From Dichotomocladium elegans (Eukaryota; Mucoromycota; Mucoromycetes; Mucorales; Lichtheimiaceae), in contig JAIXMN010000039.1 of assembly GCA_025716815.1 (NCBI GenBank), positions 124,001 through 188,000 on the forward strand: a stretch of 64,000 nucleotides of DNA, given 5' to 3'. Within the stretch, counting starts at the first letter, position 1, and the number at the start of each line of letters is the position of its first letter. Shown piece after piece: positions 1 through 10,700 of the stretch. Under the pieces are notes generated by a model. That model was not told where the DNA came from. It searched no databases and saw only the letters and a list, made by a program, of their open reading frames with translations. The position numbers and the translations under genes were made by a program.

Positions 1-1
1 C

Positions 2-1243
2 GAGCAGGAAGATGAGGATATGGCGGATTGTGAGGAAGTCGATGCAATGGACACTGACGACGTACAGGACATTCCGCCGCGATCACTCATGGCTGCAATT
101 CGTCTACGCATGCAAGAGCTTGGTAGTCCTTCACCTACGCCAAGCCGTGCCATTTCGCGACGTGACAGTGTCGCTAATTCTTCCTCCAATGACACAGAAA
201 AGAAAGTTCGGCGGCGCTGCACAGTTTCAGAGAAGTTGCTTGTTGCCAATGCAGTTCACGACAAACGCCTTTCTCACGCTGCTGTAGCCAAGCTTTTTGG
301 CATTGGACGATCCACTGTCGGCGACATTTTGAAACAATACGCTCGCGGAGACCTCAGCGATGACGCCGAATCGAAAAGAGTCGCAGCAAGATCGGGAGGT
401 GAACGGAAGATCACTGATGAAGGGAGTACCTACATCATTGAATTCCTTGCCAAGTACAACTCTGCTACCCTCCGGCAGATCCAGACCGCATATCTTGACA
501 GATTCGATGTCCAACTCGGTCTATCGACCATCTATGACCATTTGAGAAGACAATGCAAATTGTCTCTCAAGCGAGCTGTATTTTATCCCGAGAAACGAAA
601 CGCTGATGAGACTAAAGACAAGCGACAAGCGTATGTGAAGGAATGGATCTCGAGCGGCATCCTGGAATATGAGAGAAATTGCGTATTCATCGACGAGGCA
701 TCGTATAACCTGTCGATGGGACGCAATTATGCATGGTCTTTAGTTGGCCAGCCAGCTAGGGTTATGGTCAAGAAGATGAGGTACCAGTCTCGCACGCTCC
801 TAGCTGCCATATCGCACGAAGGACTTGTAGGTGCATCAATCAAGGAAGGTAAAGGTGGTACCAAAAGTCCCGACTTCCTTGCATTCCTTGAAGAGGTGAT
901 GGATGATCTTGACGGCAAAGAACGACGAGGGTGGTATCTTGTATGCGACAACGCGTCGATCCATAAGACAAAGATCATTCAGGAGGCAGTGGAGAAAAGG
1001 GGTTATCATATGGTGTACTTGCCGCCATACTCACCATTCCTCAATCCAATTGAGGAATTTTTCTCCAAGGTAAAAGCAGTGTTTCGACGAGTGGCAGTAG
1101 GCCTTGACCCGGAGAATGCACCGCTGCTACACGAGCGTCTGGCGCAAGCAATTGCTGAAGTCCGCCCAGAAGACTATGCTGGATGGGCTCGCCACGCAAC
1201 CACGTTCTTTGAACCGTGCCTTGGACGTGAGGATATGCTGTAG
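2..1243 (+). CDS. Tc1/IS630-type DD34E transposase (5' end outside window)
   Basis: The frame is open to the window edge, with acidic residues (EQEDED) before the first Met at 20, so the true start may lie upstream. Counting from that Met (407 aa), residues 1-60 are acidic and Ser-rich. Residues about 66-110 look like a helix-turn-helix (AVAKLFGIGRSTVGDIL). The DDE domain has D225 in VFIDEASYN, D310 in LVCDNASIHK and E345 in FLNPIEEFF, with exactly 34 residues between the last two (DD34E). This family cuts and pastes DNA at TA targets. All three catalytic residues are present and there is no frame break, so it may be active. It is followed on the same strand by a degenerate paralogue at 1504-2891. 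Confidence 0.88.
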   Translation, partial: EQEDEDMADCEEVDAMDTDDVQDIPPRSLMAAIRLRMQELGSPSPTPSRAISRRDSVANSSSNDTEKKVRRRCTVSEKLLVANAVHDKRLSHAAVAKLFGIGRSTVGDILKQYARGDLSDDAESKRVAARSGGERKITDEGSTYIIEFLAKYNSATLRQIQTAYLDRFDVQLGLSTIYDHLRRQCKLSLKRAVFYPEKRNADETKDKRQAYVKEWISSGILEYERNCVFIDEASYNLSMGRNYAWSLVGQPARVMVKKMRYQSRTLLAAISHEGLVGASIKEGKGGTKSPDFLAFLEEVMDDLDGKERRGWYLVCDNASIHKTKIIQEAVEKRGYHMVYLPPYSPFLNPIEEFFSKVKAVFRRVAVGLDPENAPLLHERLAQAIAEVRPEDYAGWARHATTFFEPCLGREDML

Positions 1244-1259
1244 TTTTTCCCTTGCCTCT

Positions 1260-1277
1260 TATATATATATATATAAA
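1260..1277 (+). promoter_or_regulatory. TA-rich tract ending in TATAAA, possible promoter of the downstream gene
   Basis: A TA dinucleotide run ending TATAAA lies 17 bp after the transposase stop and about 230 bp before the next start codon. It could be a TATA element for the gene at 1504, or simply a microsatellite. No transcript evidence is available. Confidence 0.3.
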
Positions 1278-1503
1278 GGTTATCTTCATACTTTGTTTAC
1301 CCATTCTGCTTTGGTTTTGTAAATCGGAGTACTGTAGGGGAATAGTTACGGTTCCATACACCATCCGTTAGAACTATCAGTGTAACGTAAGCCTCAGACG
1401 ACTGTATCACCGCTTTAAAAAGACAGCGATCGATGTTAGTAAAAGTTTGCTTCTCTTTAGACAGCATCATCCCTAGTACCATTTTCGAAAGCTACGAACT
1501 GCC

Positions 1504-2891
1504 ATGTCTTCTTCCAACTCCACCCCGAATAACACCAGCAAGCATGCAGAGCCCAGTCTTGTTCGGCAGCTGTCCAGGTCTATGTCGGACATGACAATCG
1601 ATGAACCTGACTTCAGCGGTATATTAGTGAAGCCCTGACATATTTGGCGTGTTTTGACTGTATATTTACAAGTAGACTTTGATATTGCTGAAAGCGACGT
1701 AGCGGACGTGTCGTCTAACCAGCAAGGTAACGAAAGGACCTTTACGAATCGGCAATGCTGGCAACATATTGATATTATGAAGTAGAAGCAGAAGCAGAAG
1801 CGACAGCTGGACCGAGGACAACTAGTCGGAGAAAGGACAAGGGCAAGGCCCCCAGGGCTAAAGTTTATGAAAGGATGTCGTACGAGCGGCGGATGCATGC
1901 CCTTTCCGCCATGGTGGATACCTGCGCTTCGCCTTCCACCGTTGCCGCGCGTATCGGTGTTAGTGTAAGCACTCTGAGGTCCATCCGCAAGCGGTATCAC
2001 GAGGAGGGACGGATTGAGCCCCTTCGGAGAGGACGAGCAAGTGGTGCATTGCTGGGTCCTGATCAGGCAAAGATCATCATCAATGCCATGGATCAGAACT
2101 TTGCTTTGTCTATTCCCGAGGCCGAGAGCCTCCTAAAGGAAGCGCACGTCCGGAGCGGAGAGTTTGGAGATGCTCAGTATGCTAAGAGCTCTCTTGTTAC
2201 CTTCCTACGCAAGAACTGCAAGCTGGCTATGCGCAGGTGCATTTCGTTCCCAGGCGAATCTGGACCTACCTCGGAACAGCCTGCTTCACTTGCGCTTGAG
2301 GACGTGCAACGCAGGATGGAGAGGGCCCACTTACTCCCGACCGCAAACTGCGTTTTCGTTGGTGAAGCAGCCTGGTACACCAACCCGAACAAGGTCTGGA
2401 CCAAGAAGCAGCCCACCAAGGTGCATATGGAGAGCGATAATCTGGTGCCCAGCCAATCACTCTTCTTGGCAATTAACTCGTGCAGCATTGTGGAGATGAC
2501 TGTCCGCGCCCCTGCTCTTCGGACGACCGAAGCGCACTTACTGGCTTTCACCAAGAAAGTCATTGACCATTTCGCCGATGTCCCCGGAGAAAACCCGAAA
2601 CTGGTGTTCGATGCGATGCCAGAAAGCACGGCGAACAAGGTTACCGCTCTGGCAATGGACTATGGCTTCATTGCCTTCTTCCTTCCGCCTCTTGCGACAG
2701 GCACGCTAAACCCAACCGAGGCGATTTTCGCCAAAATTCAGCAGTTATGCCCCCGGCATAAGGAGATTAATGAGAGAGATAGAGTCTCGTCTCGACTTCT
2801 GGCTACCGCGAGTAGCTTGCCAATCGAGACATTTTTAGATGCTATCTGTGAAACTTTTGGCACCAATATTCCTAGCTCGCCTAGCCAGTAA
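1504..2891 (+). CDS. Transposase-derived protein lacking the first catalytic Asp (3 exons)
   Basis: Gene model: exons 1504-1618, 1673-1726 and 1783-2891, with GT-AG introns of 54 and 56 nt. The phases join cleanly to give 425 aa; a Met-initiated reading of exon 3 alone starts at 1875. The N-terminus is Ser-rich and acidic. A helix-turn-helix-like segment follows at about residues 105-130 (VAARIGVSVSTLRSI), then a DDE-like domain laid out as in the upstream transposase. The D1 motif reads NCVFVGEAAW, with Gly at about 250. D2 (VFDAMPES, about 333) and E (TLNPTEAIF, about 369) remain. Loss of D1 predicts no strand cleavage. An intact 3-exon frame argues for a retained role (DNA binding, regulation or assembly), which is inference. 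Alternatively it is a recent pseudogene. Confidence 0.72.
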
Positions 2892-5800
2892 ATCTCGTCT
2901 CTTTTGCGTGTCTTCCAGATTTGATCCAACTTATCCGTCGCTTACTCTCGATTAATTTTCCATGTCCTTGCTTTAGCTATGGGGTTCTGCTCATAGATGC
3001 ACGCTATTCTTGCGTAGTTAGTGCTTGTACACGGAGAACCATTCAGGATAATCCAAACCATGGAAATGAAATCAAAGCAGGTCATCGGCATCGGCATTTA
3101 TTTGAACATCTGCAGATAAACATATACAGCGCCATACCGATACAAAATAACCAAATGATACAGTACATATCATTGATCGTTGGTCGTATCTTTGTGATAG
3201 AAACTTGTTAAATCAGCAATACATCACATGCGATTTGCATTGGTTTGCTTACCTTCGTAAGAATTGCAATATACATGTAACATCCTTATGCCTCAGATTA
3301 TAAGGTCCAAAGGTATGTAACAAGGGGCACATCTTGAACCTGGGCGAGAATTTTTTGCCGAAGTGCATAATCCTATCTGATAAGCAATTTCTGCATAGCA
3401 CCAAATGAGAGTTAGCAGCAGGTATATTTTACTGGGAAAGACTAATAGGGATGCATACAGGAGGTAGAGAAACTTACAAAGGAAATGAAACATGTCGCCA
3501 ACGAATGTTATAAGACCATGCGATGTGCTTATGAAGCAATGCTGGAAAGGACGGGAGCGAAATTACTGTAGAGATTTGAGATATGGAATTGCGCTTATTT
3601 TCTTGGACAAGCTACCGCGGTAGTCATCTACAAGATATAATGTAGCACTAACAACCGCCTAGGACGCGGAAAATAGATATGAAGATGGTAGGATATATTG
3701 CGAGATAATCAGCGAGAAAATAATACCGTTCGCAAAGGATTGACCGTGCAGTAGATCTACGGAATCACAAAAGCGGAAGACCTACGCGTCAAAACAGTCG
3801 GAAAATAAATTATTATGGTAAGTGATTGCGGTCAGAATGAGCTCGATGTTAACGCCAGCAATGCTTCATCAAAAACTCTTTAATTGCAAAGCGGCGCAAA
3901 TCATACAAGAAGAATGAATCGTTTATAAACAATTGCCCTTGATGGTAAAGTTTATATGAGATTATCCAAGGAAAGACACATTCCCAATATCCAGCTTATC
4001 CCATTACCGTTTGCTAACATTAGAGGTATGAATCGATATTGCGTTCGTCAAAGACAAACACTCTTAGCTCTGTTATACATTCCAATATCCATAGATAAGC
4101 TCCTACGGTGAGGTCCCTAATACTTGTGAAAGTTGATATTAACTGGCAAGATGACAAGGTGTTATTGCTTACAGACATAAGACTTTCAATGTTCCTTACC
4201 CTCTACAGCTGGAATATTTACAGACGAAAGTAAGTACCATCTGTTCAGCAAATCAGATAATTTGATCGTCGAGTAAGTTTTAGGATGAGCGATTTTCCTC
4301 TTTTTCACTAAAGGCATGAAAGACAAAAGGCACCCGTAATCCTCGCAAGGTCTTTTCCACTTTCTTGAGCGTTTGAAAGTCGTTTCATCACATGTGATAG
4401 TGGAATCTTTCGATACATAATCAACAATTGAATCCATAGGAGGATCAGGAGTGTAGCATGGTTTATAAGAGGTAATTAATGAGCATTGCGAAAAAACATA
4501 ATGTGAAATACTAACTTGACGAATCTTCCAGGGTCATTCGTTCAAACATAACATGCAAATGAACAGGCTGTCGTCTTTCTTGCTACTTCAATCGGGTTTG
4601 CTGAATCTTCTTAATGGCAGCGACAAGCGAGAGCAAATCACTAGATGCGGAGGAGCGGCTCATGGATTCCGCCCTGGTTACTGCTAATTTTCGTGTTGAT
4701 TTAACCATTATACTAGAAAAGAGGTCTCAAAGAACTCGTCTTGTTGCACAACCTGTAATTTCTCCTAGTGGTGTTTCACGGGTTTTCCAATGTGGCTGCA
4801 CTAAGGTTTCATGTGCTGCAATGAGTCGGAGAGAACCTATTGCGTTTCTAGTGTCATGGTAGACGAGAGTTGGCCATCCAGCTCGTCTAATTGAGTCGGA
4901 GCGAGCGCATATCCCGGCGTATGAGGGTCTGAATTTCTGCTATATATGTATTACATGAAGAGGATGATGCTGAATGCTTTGAGTTATTACTTGAAATGCA
5001 TTTAACTATGCTTGCTCTAACAAGACGCCTGGGGCTCACTGGTTGGCAGCCTGATGCCATGACCCGAAACCATACTTACTAATAGTCCTGCGCGCACAAA
5101 CGGACTGAACTGATACCACTCCTGGATAGTGTAGTCTACTCTTTGACAGACGATATTTTACGCGATCTTGACCCTTAAATGTAGCTTCACACAGCTGATC
5201 AGGCAACAGTAGCAACCGATTTTTTCCGTTCGAAGCAGTGTGGATGTAAACGAGTGTTTGGGGTGGGATGACTGGCATTAATGTTATTATGGTTAAATGT
5301 TAGTGTGTGGTTTAAGATTGGTGGATAAGAGAACGACGAAGACTTCCATGGAGAGCAGGGACGCATTTATTTTTTGTTGTCTCCATTAGCGGGGAGTACG
5401 TTACAGATGATCCTCAAAAAACGAATACTGTTTCGCTTTCTATTGTTCTCTATGGAGGTGTCTATGATGCCTAGCCGTGATCTGCGACACCTCAAGACCG
5501 CATAAGCACACTCGCTATGTGGACAAAGGCAGCTGGTTTGCGCTCATAGCCGGCAAAACATATCCAGGAAGGTAAAGCGACGCTCAGCACTATTTCGACT
5601 TACTGCCCTAGTCATACTCTTAGCTTGTTGGGGCCGAGAAAGATGCACATGCGAGGTAAGTGCTGGATGGATACCAATAATTACTGACCATCACAGAATG
5701 ATCCTCTGGAGTAAAATCCAAAACCCGATTTCCTCACAATTCAAAAAACCGCATCTATATTGATGTGACCTCTGTTGATCCGTGCACTTACTGCTCCTCA

Positions 5801-6931
5801 ACACCCTAGAATAACAAGCGCTTTATATTTGCCATGACCTGCTCAGAGCAAACCACCCGTTCGTCATGCAAGGAAGCAGTCCATTTTTTCAATCTATCTT
5901 GATTTTATTCTTTTCGCGCGATCTCGTCGTAACTTCTTACCGCCATTCGTCTGTATTGCAAGCGAGAGTTCTAATCTTTTACCTGTGCGTGTGCTGCCGA
6001 AGGGCAGAACAACAGATCTCGACATCTGCTTAGTGATCTTTCTGAGCAGGGTGATAAAACAGTGCTGTACTTCTGCGACGATTAACAACCGCGGATTTGC
6101 GAGAAAAGTGAGAAAATCGTAGAGAGCTGCTGTTTACGCGACATTCTTCACCACACTACGCATCAGAAGATATAAGCTGAACACTTCTGAGTTTGTTTGG
6201 GGGCTTTCAGATGTCAATCTTTAAATGTCGAGCGGAGACCGTCCAAGGCGGAAGATTCGTGTTCAGGCATTGCGAAAAAAAAACAAAATAAAAAATAGGA
6301 GTGGAAGAGATGCCAAAAAAAATTTTTCGCAAAAAAGCGCCCTGTGCTCTTTATTTTCAAAGCGTACAAAAGGTACGCGGCTGTTTGTCTCTTTCAAGAA
6401 GTGTCTTCCTCATATGTCCTTTTATAGTAAAACTGTCAAGCGTTTGCGTGCATAAAGGCTCTCTTCTGATGAATATCGTGCACCCTACGAATAAAGGTAG
6501 CAGCATGCGAATTTAATCCTACCCGCGAAAATACCGTTGTTGACGCTAATATATTTTCCTATAGACTACGACGTCTGTGCTACGAAAAATGCCACCCATT
6601 GGTCTGAATCATTGGTGCCGCGAAAATTATCTTCACTTGGACTATTCCTTTCGTCAACTTTCCACCACAAAAATGAAAACAGGGAATACAAATCGGACTA
6701 TAGACACAAGGTGCTTTCCCAAGGCGAAACGCATACTTCAACCGGCAATTCCTTTCTCCAACCATAATCCTTTTTCATACTATAGACATAGAGGTAGTTC
6801 TTTCCGGAATTCTTCCCTTCCGCTTCTTGAAATATTATTGCTTCAATTATTCTTTTCTTGCTCTTCTCGAAAAAATACTCCACCCTATTATTTCTTTCCT
6901 ACCTTTGGCCGGTAGCCAACCGAAAATCCTG
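2892..6931 (+). other. DT-1 interior and right terminal region, no recognisable gene
   Basis: About 4 kb of AT-rich sequence with only short ORFs (for example 83 codons at 4186-4437 minus) that carry no motif I recognise. A-rich runs near 6270-6330 resemble the A/T runs in the terminal repeats of DT-2. The part nearest 6931 is probably the right terminal inverted repeat, but its partner is outside the window. Confidence 0.6.
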
Positions 6932-7034
6932 TACATAATGTCGTCGCCGGAGATGCGGTCTTGATCGTGATCGTTATCCTTGTAGTATCTTGGTCGTCGG
7001 TCAAGAGTGACCCGTCACTGTAGCTACTGCTACA
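6932..7034 (-). repeat. 3' LTR of Ty3-1, interrupted by DT-1
   Basis: Matches the outer about 100 bp of the 5' LTR at 13213-13315. On the minus strand it begins TGTAGCAGTAGCTACA, a short palindrome (TGTAGC, 4 nt, GCTACA). The remaining about 215 bp should lie beyond the left end of DT-1, outside the window. Confidence 0.88.
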
Positions 7035-7051
7035 TTCTCCCCCCTCTAAAC
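7035..7051 (-). promoter_or_regulatory. Polypurine tract of Ty3-1
   Basis: On the minus strand the sequence is TTTAGAGGGGGGAGAA directly before the 3' LTR start. This is the expected plus-strand DNA primer of an LTR retrotransposon. Confidence 0.85.
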
Positions 7052-7797
7052 CAAGTCCACCTCTGGACTGGAACAAACCTGAGGAAACGTCGGGAGAAAT
7101 CGTCGTCGTCAATATAATGCGTCTATTGACCTGCGTGTTCTATAATTTGTGAGACAGAGATGACACGAGTTAACCACTTCGTCGTCGTCGTCATCCTAAC
7201 GTCGTCCATCACAATCGTCGTCGTGATCCACATGAACTATGGATGGCGTCTGCTTGCGCGCAGCCAGAGGACAGTCTGGTCTGGTTGTAAAATACGTATG
7301 CTAGAGAGCAGTGACGGGCGTTGTCGTGCGTGCGTTAACCCTATGACTCTTCGACCTTAACACCCCTATTAATCGTCGGGTAGCCTAAGGCTGTTAGCAT
7401 TCGTCGTTAAGGCGGTCATATAATGGGTGTATCCATTCCTCCCCCCTCGAAAAAAAGGCGTCTCGAGACAGAGGCGGTAAGATCAAAATACTGCAAGTAG
7501 CGCAAGCGTAACAGATGAAGAACATACTGCCAAGTATCAGATCCGAAAATCACCACAACGCATATACTGCCTAAGCGTAACAAGGAAGTGGTAACCCCAT
7601 CACATCAACAGGGCGTAACAGACTCCAAACATACTGCAAGCGGAAACAAGCGTAACGTCAACCCGACAGGAGAATTGGAAACTAGACAGGGTTCGTCGTG
7701 GCAAGAAGGCTGAAGGACACGAAGCCTAAATGCGGAATGTTGTATAAACAGCCGTGCAAAGCGTCCCAATCAAGATTGGCGAGCGTCAACCAAACGG
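7052..7797 (-). other. Ty3-1 3' untranslated region
   Basis: About 750 bp between the pol stop and the polypurine tract with no long ORF. It is unusually rich in CGTCG and GTCGTCGTC runs (plus-strand reading), like the rest of this element. Confidence 0.7.
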
Positions 7798-10700
7798 TTA
7801 CTTGCCTAAACGGCGTGAGCGGCGAGTCGGTGAAACAACATCCACTATAGACTTTTGCTCATGGAAACGTCGGAGAGACTCCTTAGCGTTGGTCAGATTT
7901 GACGCAGGTTCCCAGGTGGCTTCGTGACGTGGATACCCCTTCCAAAGAACAAGGTATTGGGTTTTGCCGCGTCGGGTGCGTGCGTCCAAAATCTCGTCGA
8001 CCTCATATTCGTTCGTTCGTGTAATGACTGCTGGAGGTCTGTCCGGCCGTCGCTCTTCATCGTCAGGTTCATTATAAACCTTCAGAGCACTGATATGAAA
8101 AACGTCATGAGCCGTCATCGTCTCAGGGAGTGCAAGACGATATGCCACAGGCCCAATGCGTTCCAGGAGCTTGTAAGGGCCTGCCCATCGTGGCAGTAAC
8201 TTCTTCGTCGGGGAAGAGGAGTATACGTCGGGATTGATATTCGTCGTTCTAACAAGAACTTGCATACCCACTTCCAATTCCACTTCACGGCGTCTGGCAT
8301 TAGCATACTTAGCTTGTCGTTCTGCCGCAGCGTCGAGCTGTAAAAGCACCTCTTTGCGGATGGAGTCAAGTTTGCTAGCCAATTCGTCGGCCGAAGCCAC
8401 GTCTGATGGAGTACCAGGCGTCAGAGCAGGAGAGACATTCCGTCCCAAGTCGGCGAAGAAAGGCGTGATGCCAATCGAGGCGTGCTTGGTGTCGTTATAC
8501 GTATGCTCTAGAATTGGTAACCATCGATCCCAGTCACGTTGGTCATAAGCGACGTAATTGCGCAGCATGTCTTCGAGCGTCCGATTCGTGCGTTCCGTCT
8601 GTCCGTCGCTTTGAGGATGGAAAGCCGTCGATAAATTGCGTTTGATGCCAAGCATCTTCGTGAGAGCGGCCCAGAATCGAGAGGTAAAACGTACGTCACG
8701 ATCACTTACAAGATCGTCGGGTAGACCATGCTGGCGATAAATCTCTCGAAAGAACAGATCAGCAAAATCTTCAGCAGTATCAGTCGTCTTGCATGGAGCA
8801 AAGTGGGCACGCTTGGAGAAGCGATCCACAAATACTGCGATAGCGTCGAAATTGCGTTTCGTCTTGGGCAAATGCGTAATAAAGTCCATGGAGACTGATG
8901 CCCAACGTCCCTGAGCCCGTTGCAATGGTTGCAAGAGGCCTGCAGGCTTAGAGTTCGTCGGTTTCACCCTTTGACACATGTCGCACGTGGATATATATCG
9001 TCGGACAGTTTTGCTCATATGAGGCCAGTAGTAAATGCGTCCTACGCGCTCGAGCGTTGCGTCGATCCCCCTATGCCCTGCTACTGGTGCATCATGTGCG
9101 TCATGCAATATACGATTTAGCAGCGTCGGCATGCGAGGGACACAGATTCGTCGTCGTCCATCCACAACTCGATATAATATGCCGTCCTCCATCGAGTATT
9201 CACCGTCAACCTCCTCCCCGGTTCGTAACTTGGCAATAACGTCGGTCCACAGTGCGTCCTTACAATAATATTTGATAAGATCGTGGCCAAGCGTCTCCCC
9301 CCGGACCACAAGAGCCATATGATGTATCGCCATGTGGGCGTCGGCATGCGTCGGCTCATCCGGAGGCCGCTTAGAGAGAGCGTCAGCGGCCGCGTTCTTT
9401 TCGCGAGGAATATGATAAACGTCGAACTGGTAAGACATGAATTTTTCCAGCCATCGTGCCTGTCGGGAAGAGAGATTCGTGTTTGTGTGAAGAGTGGAGA
9501 TAGCGCGGTTGTCCGTGAAGAGCGTAAAGCGACGCCCGTCCAAATGATGGCGCCATTCACTAAGACAAAAAATAACCGCAAGCAACTCGAGTTCGTGTAC
9601 GGGATAATTCCGTTCTGCACCTTTCAAATTCCGAGATGCAAAAGCGACAGGGTGCAAAAGACCATCGTCCTGTTCCTGGGAGAGAATGCCACCAATAGCG
9701 ACCGTAGTCGATGCGTCGGTGTGCACGTAAAAGCGTCGAGAGGGATCAGGAAGTGCAAGAACAGGGGCAGAGGTAAGCCGTCGCTTTAGTTCGTCAAAAG
9801 CCGTCTGTTGCGCGTCACCCCACGTCCAAGGAACATCCTTACGAAGGAGTTCGTTGAGGGGCACAGTAACCTCTGCGTACTGGTGCACAAAGCGTCGATA
9901 ATAGTTACAAAATCCGAGAAACGTCTGGAGGTCACCCACACTTTTGGGCGCCGTCCACTTCGTGACCGCGTCGAGCTTTCTAGGCTCACACCGTACACCG
10001 TCAGCCCCTACCTCATGTCCAAGGAACTCAAGTCGAGACATCCCGAAAGCACACTTAGACCATTTGGCGTAGAGCTTGTGTTGACGTAGTCGTCCCAAAA
10101 CCTTATTCAGGTGTTTGGCGTGATCCTCAGGCGTCTTACTGTAGACGAGAATATCATCCAAGTAAACAATAACGCACTCGTCGAGGAGGTCGTGAAAAAC
10201 GTTGTTGAGAGCCCGCATAAACGTCGAGGGAGCCGAAGCTAGACCCATTGGCATAACCGTAAAAGCGTAGAGTCCATATCTCGTCAGGAAACTGGTTTTT
10301 GGGACATCGTCTTCCTTGACTCGTATTTGGTAATAGCCAGAACGAAGGTCCATCTTCGAGAACACTCTGGCACCACGGAGCTGCTCCATGAGATCGTCGG
10401 TGCGAGGTAATGGGTATCGGTCCTTTATAGTAACGCGATTCAAAGCTCGATAATCCACTACCATTCGTAGGGTACCATCCTTCTTGCCCACAAACAGAAC
10501 CGGTGCACCATAAGGCGCACTGGACGGTTTAATCCACCCCTTTGCCAATAAATCGTCGAGCGTCCGTTTCAGCTCTGCCAACTCACGTGTGGATAAGCGG
10601 TATAGACGTTGAGCTGGTGGTCGTGCGTCTGGCTCTAGAGGGATGGTGTGTTCAACGTCGCGTTCAGGTGGCAGCCCAGTAGGAAGATCGTCGGGAAATA

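Larger units (their letters stand above)
1..6931 (+). mobile_element. DT-1, large Tc1-like DNA transposon, left end outside window
   Basis: The right end is defined by GAAAATCCTG followed by TA at 6932-6933. Ty3-1 LTR sequence resumes there, and the same LTR is uninterrupted around 13213. The terminus read inward (CAGGATTTTC) matches the ends of DT-3 and the MITEs in this window. Two transposase-type genes lie at the left, followed by about 4 kb without recognisable genes. The left inverted repeat is not in the window, so total length is unknown but exceeds 6.9 kb, long for a Tc1/mariner element. The TA duplication is inferred from the right junction and the empty site. Confidence 0.8.

Noticed and set aside
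2..1243. Bacterial IS630 insertion or contamination
   Set aside because: The neighbouring paralogue has eukaryotic introns, the element nests in Ty3 LTR sequence, and Tc1/IS630 proteins are common in fungi.
4186..4437. 83-codon minus-strand ORF in the DT-1 interior as a gene
   Set aside because: No motif, no supporting context, and length within chance for AT-rich DNA.
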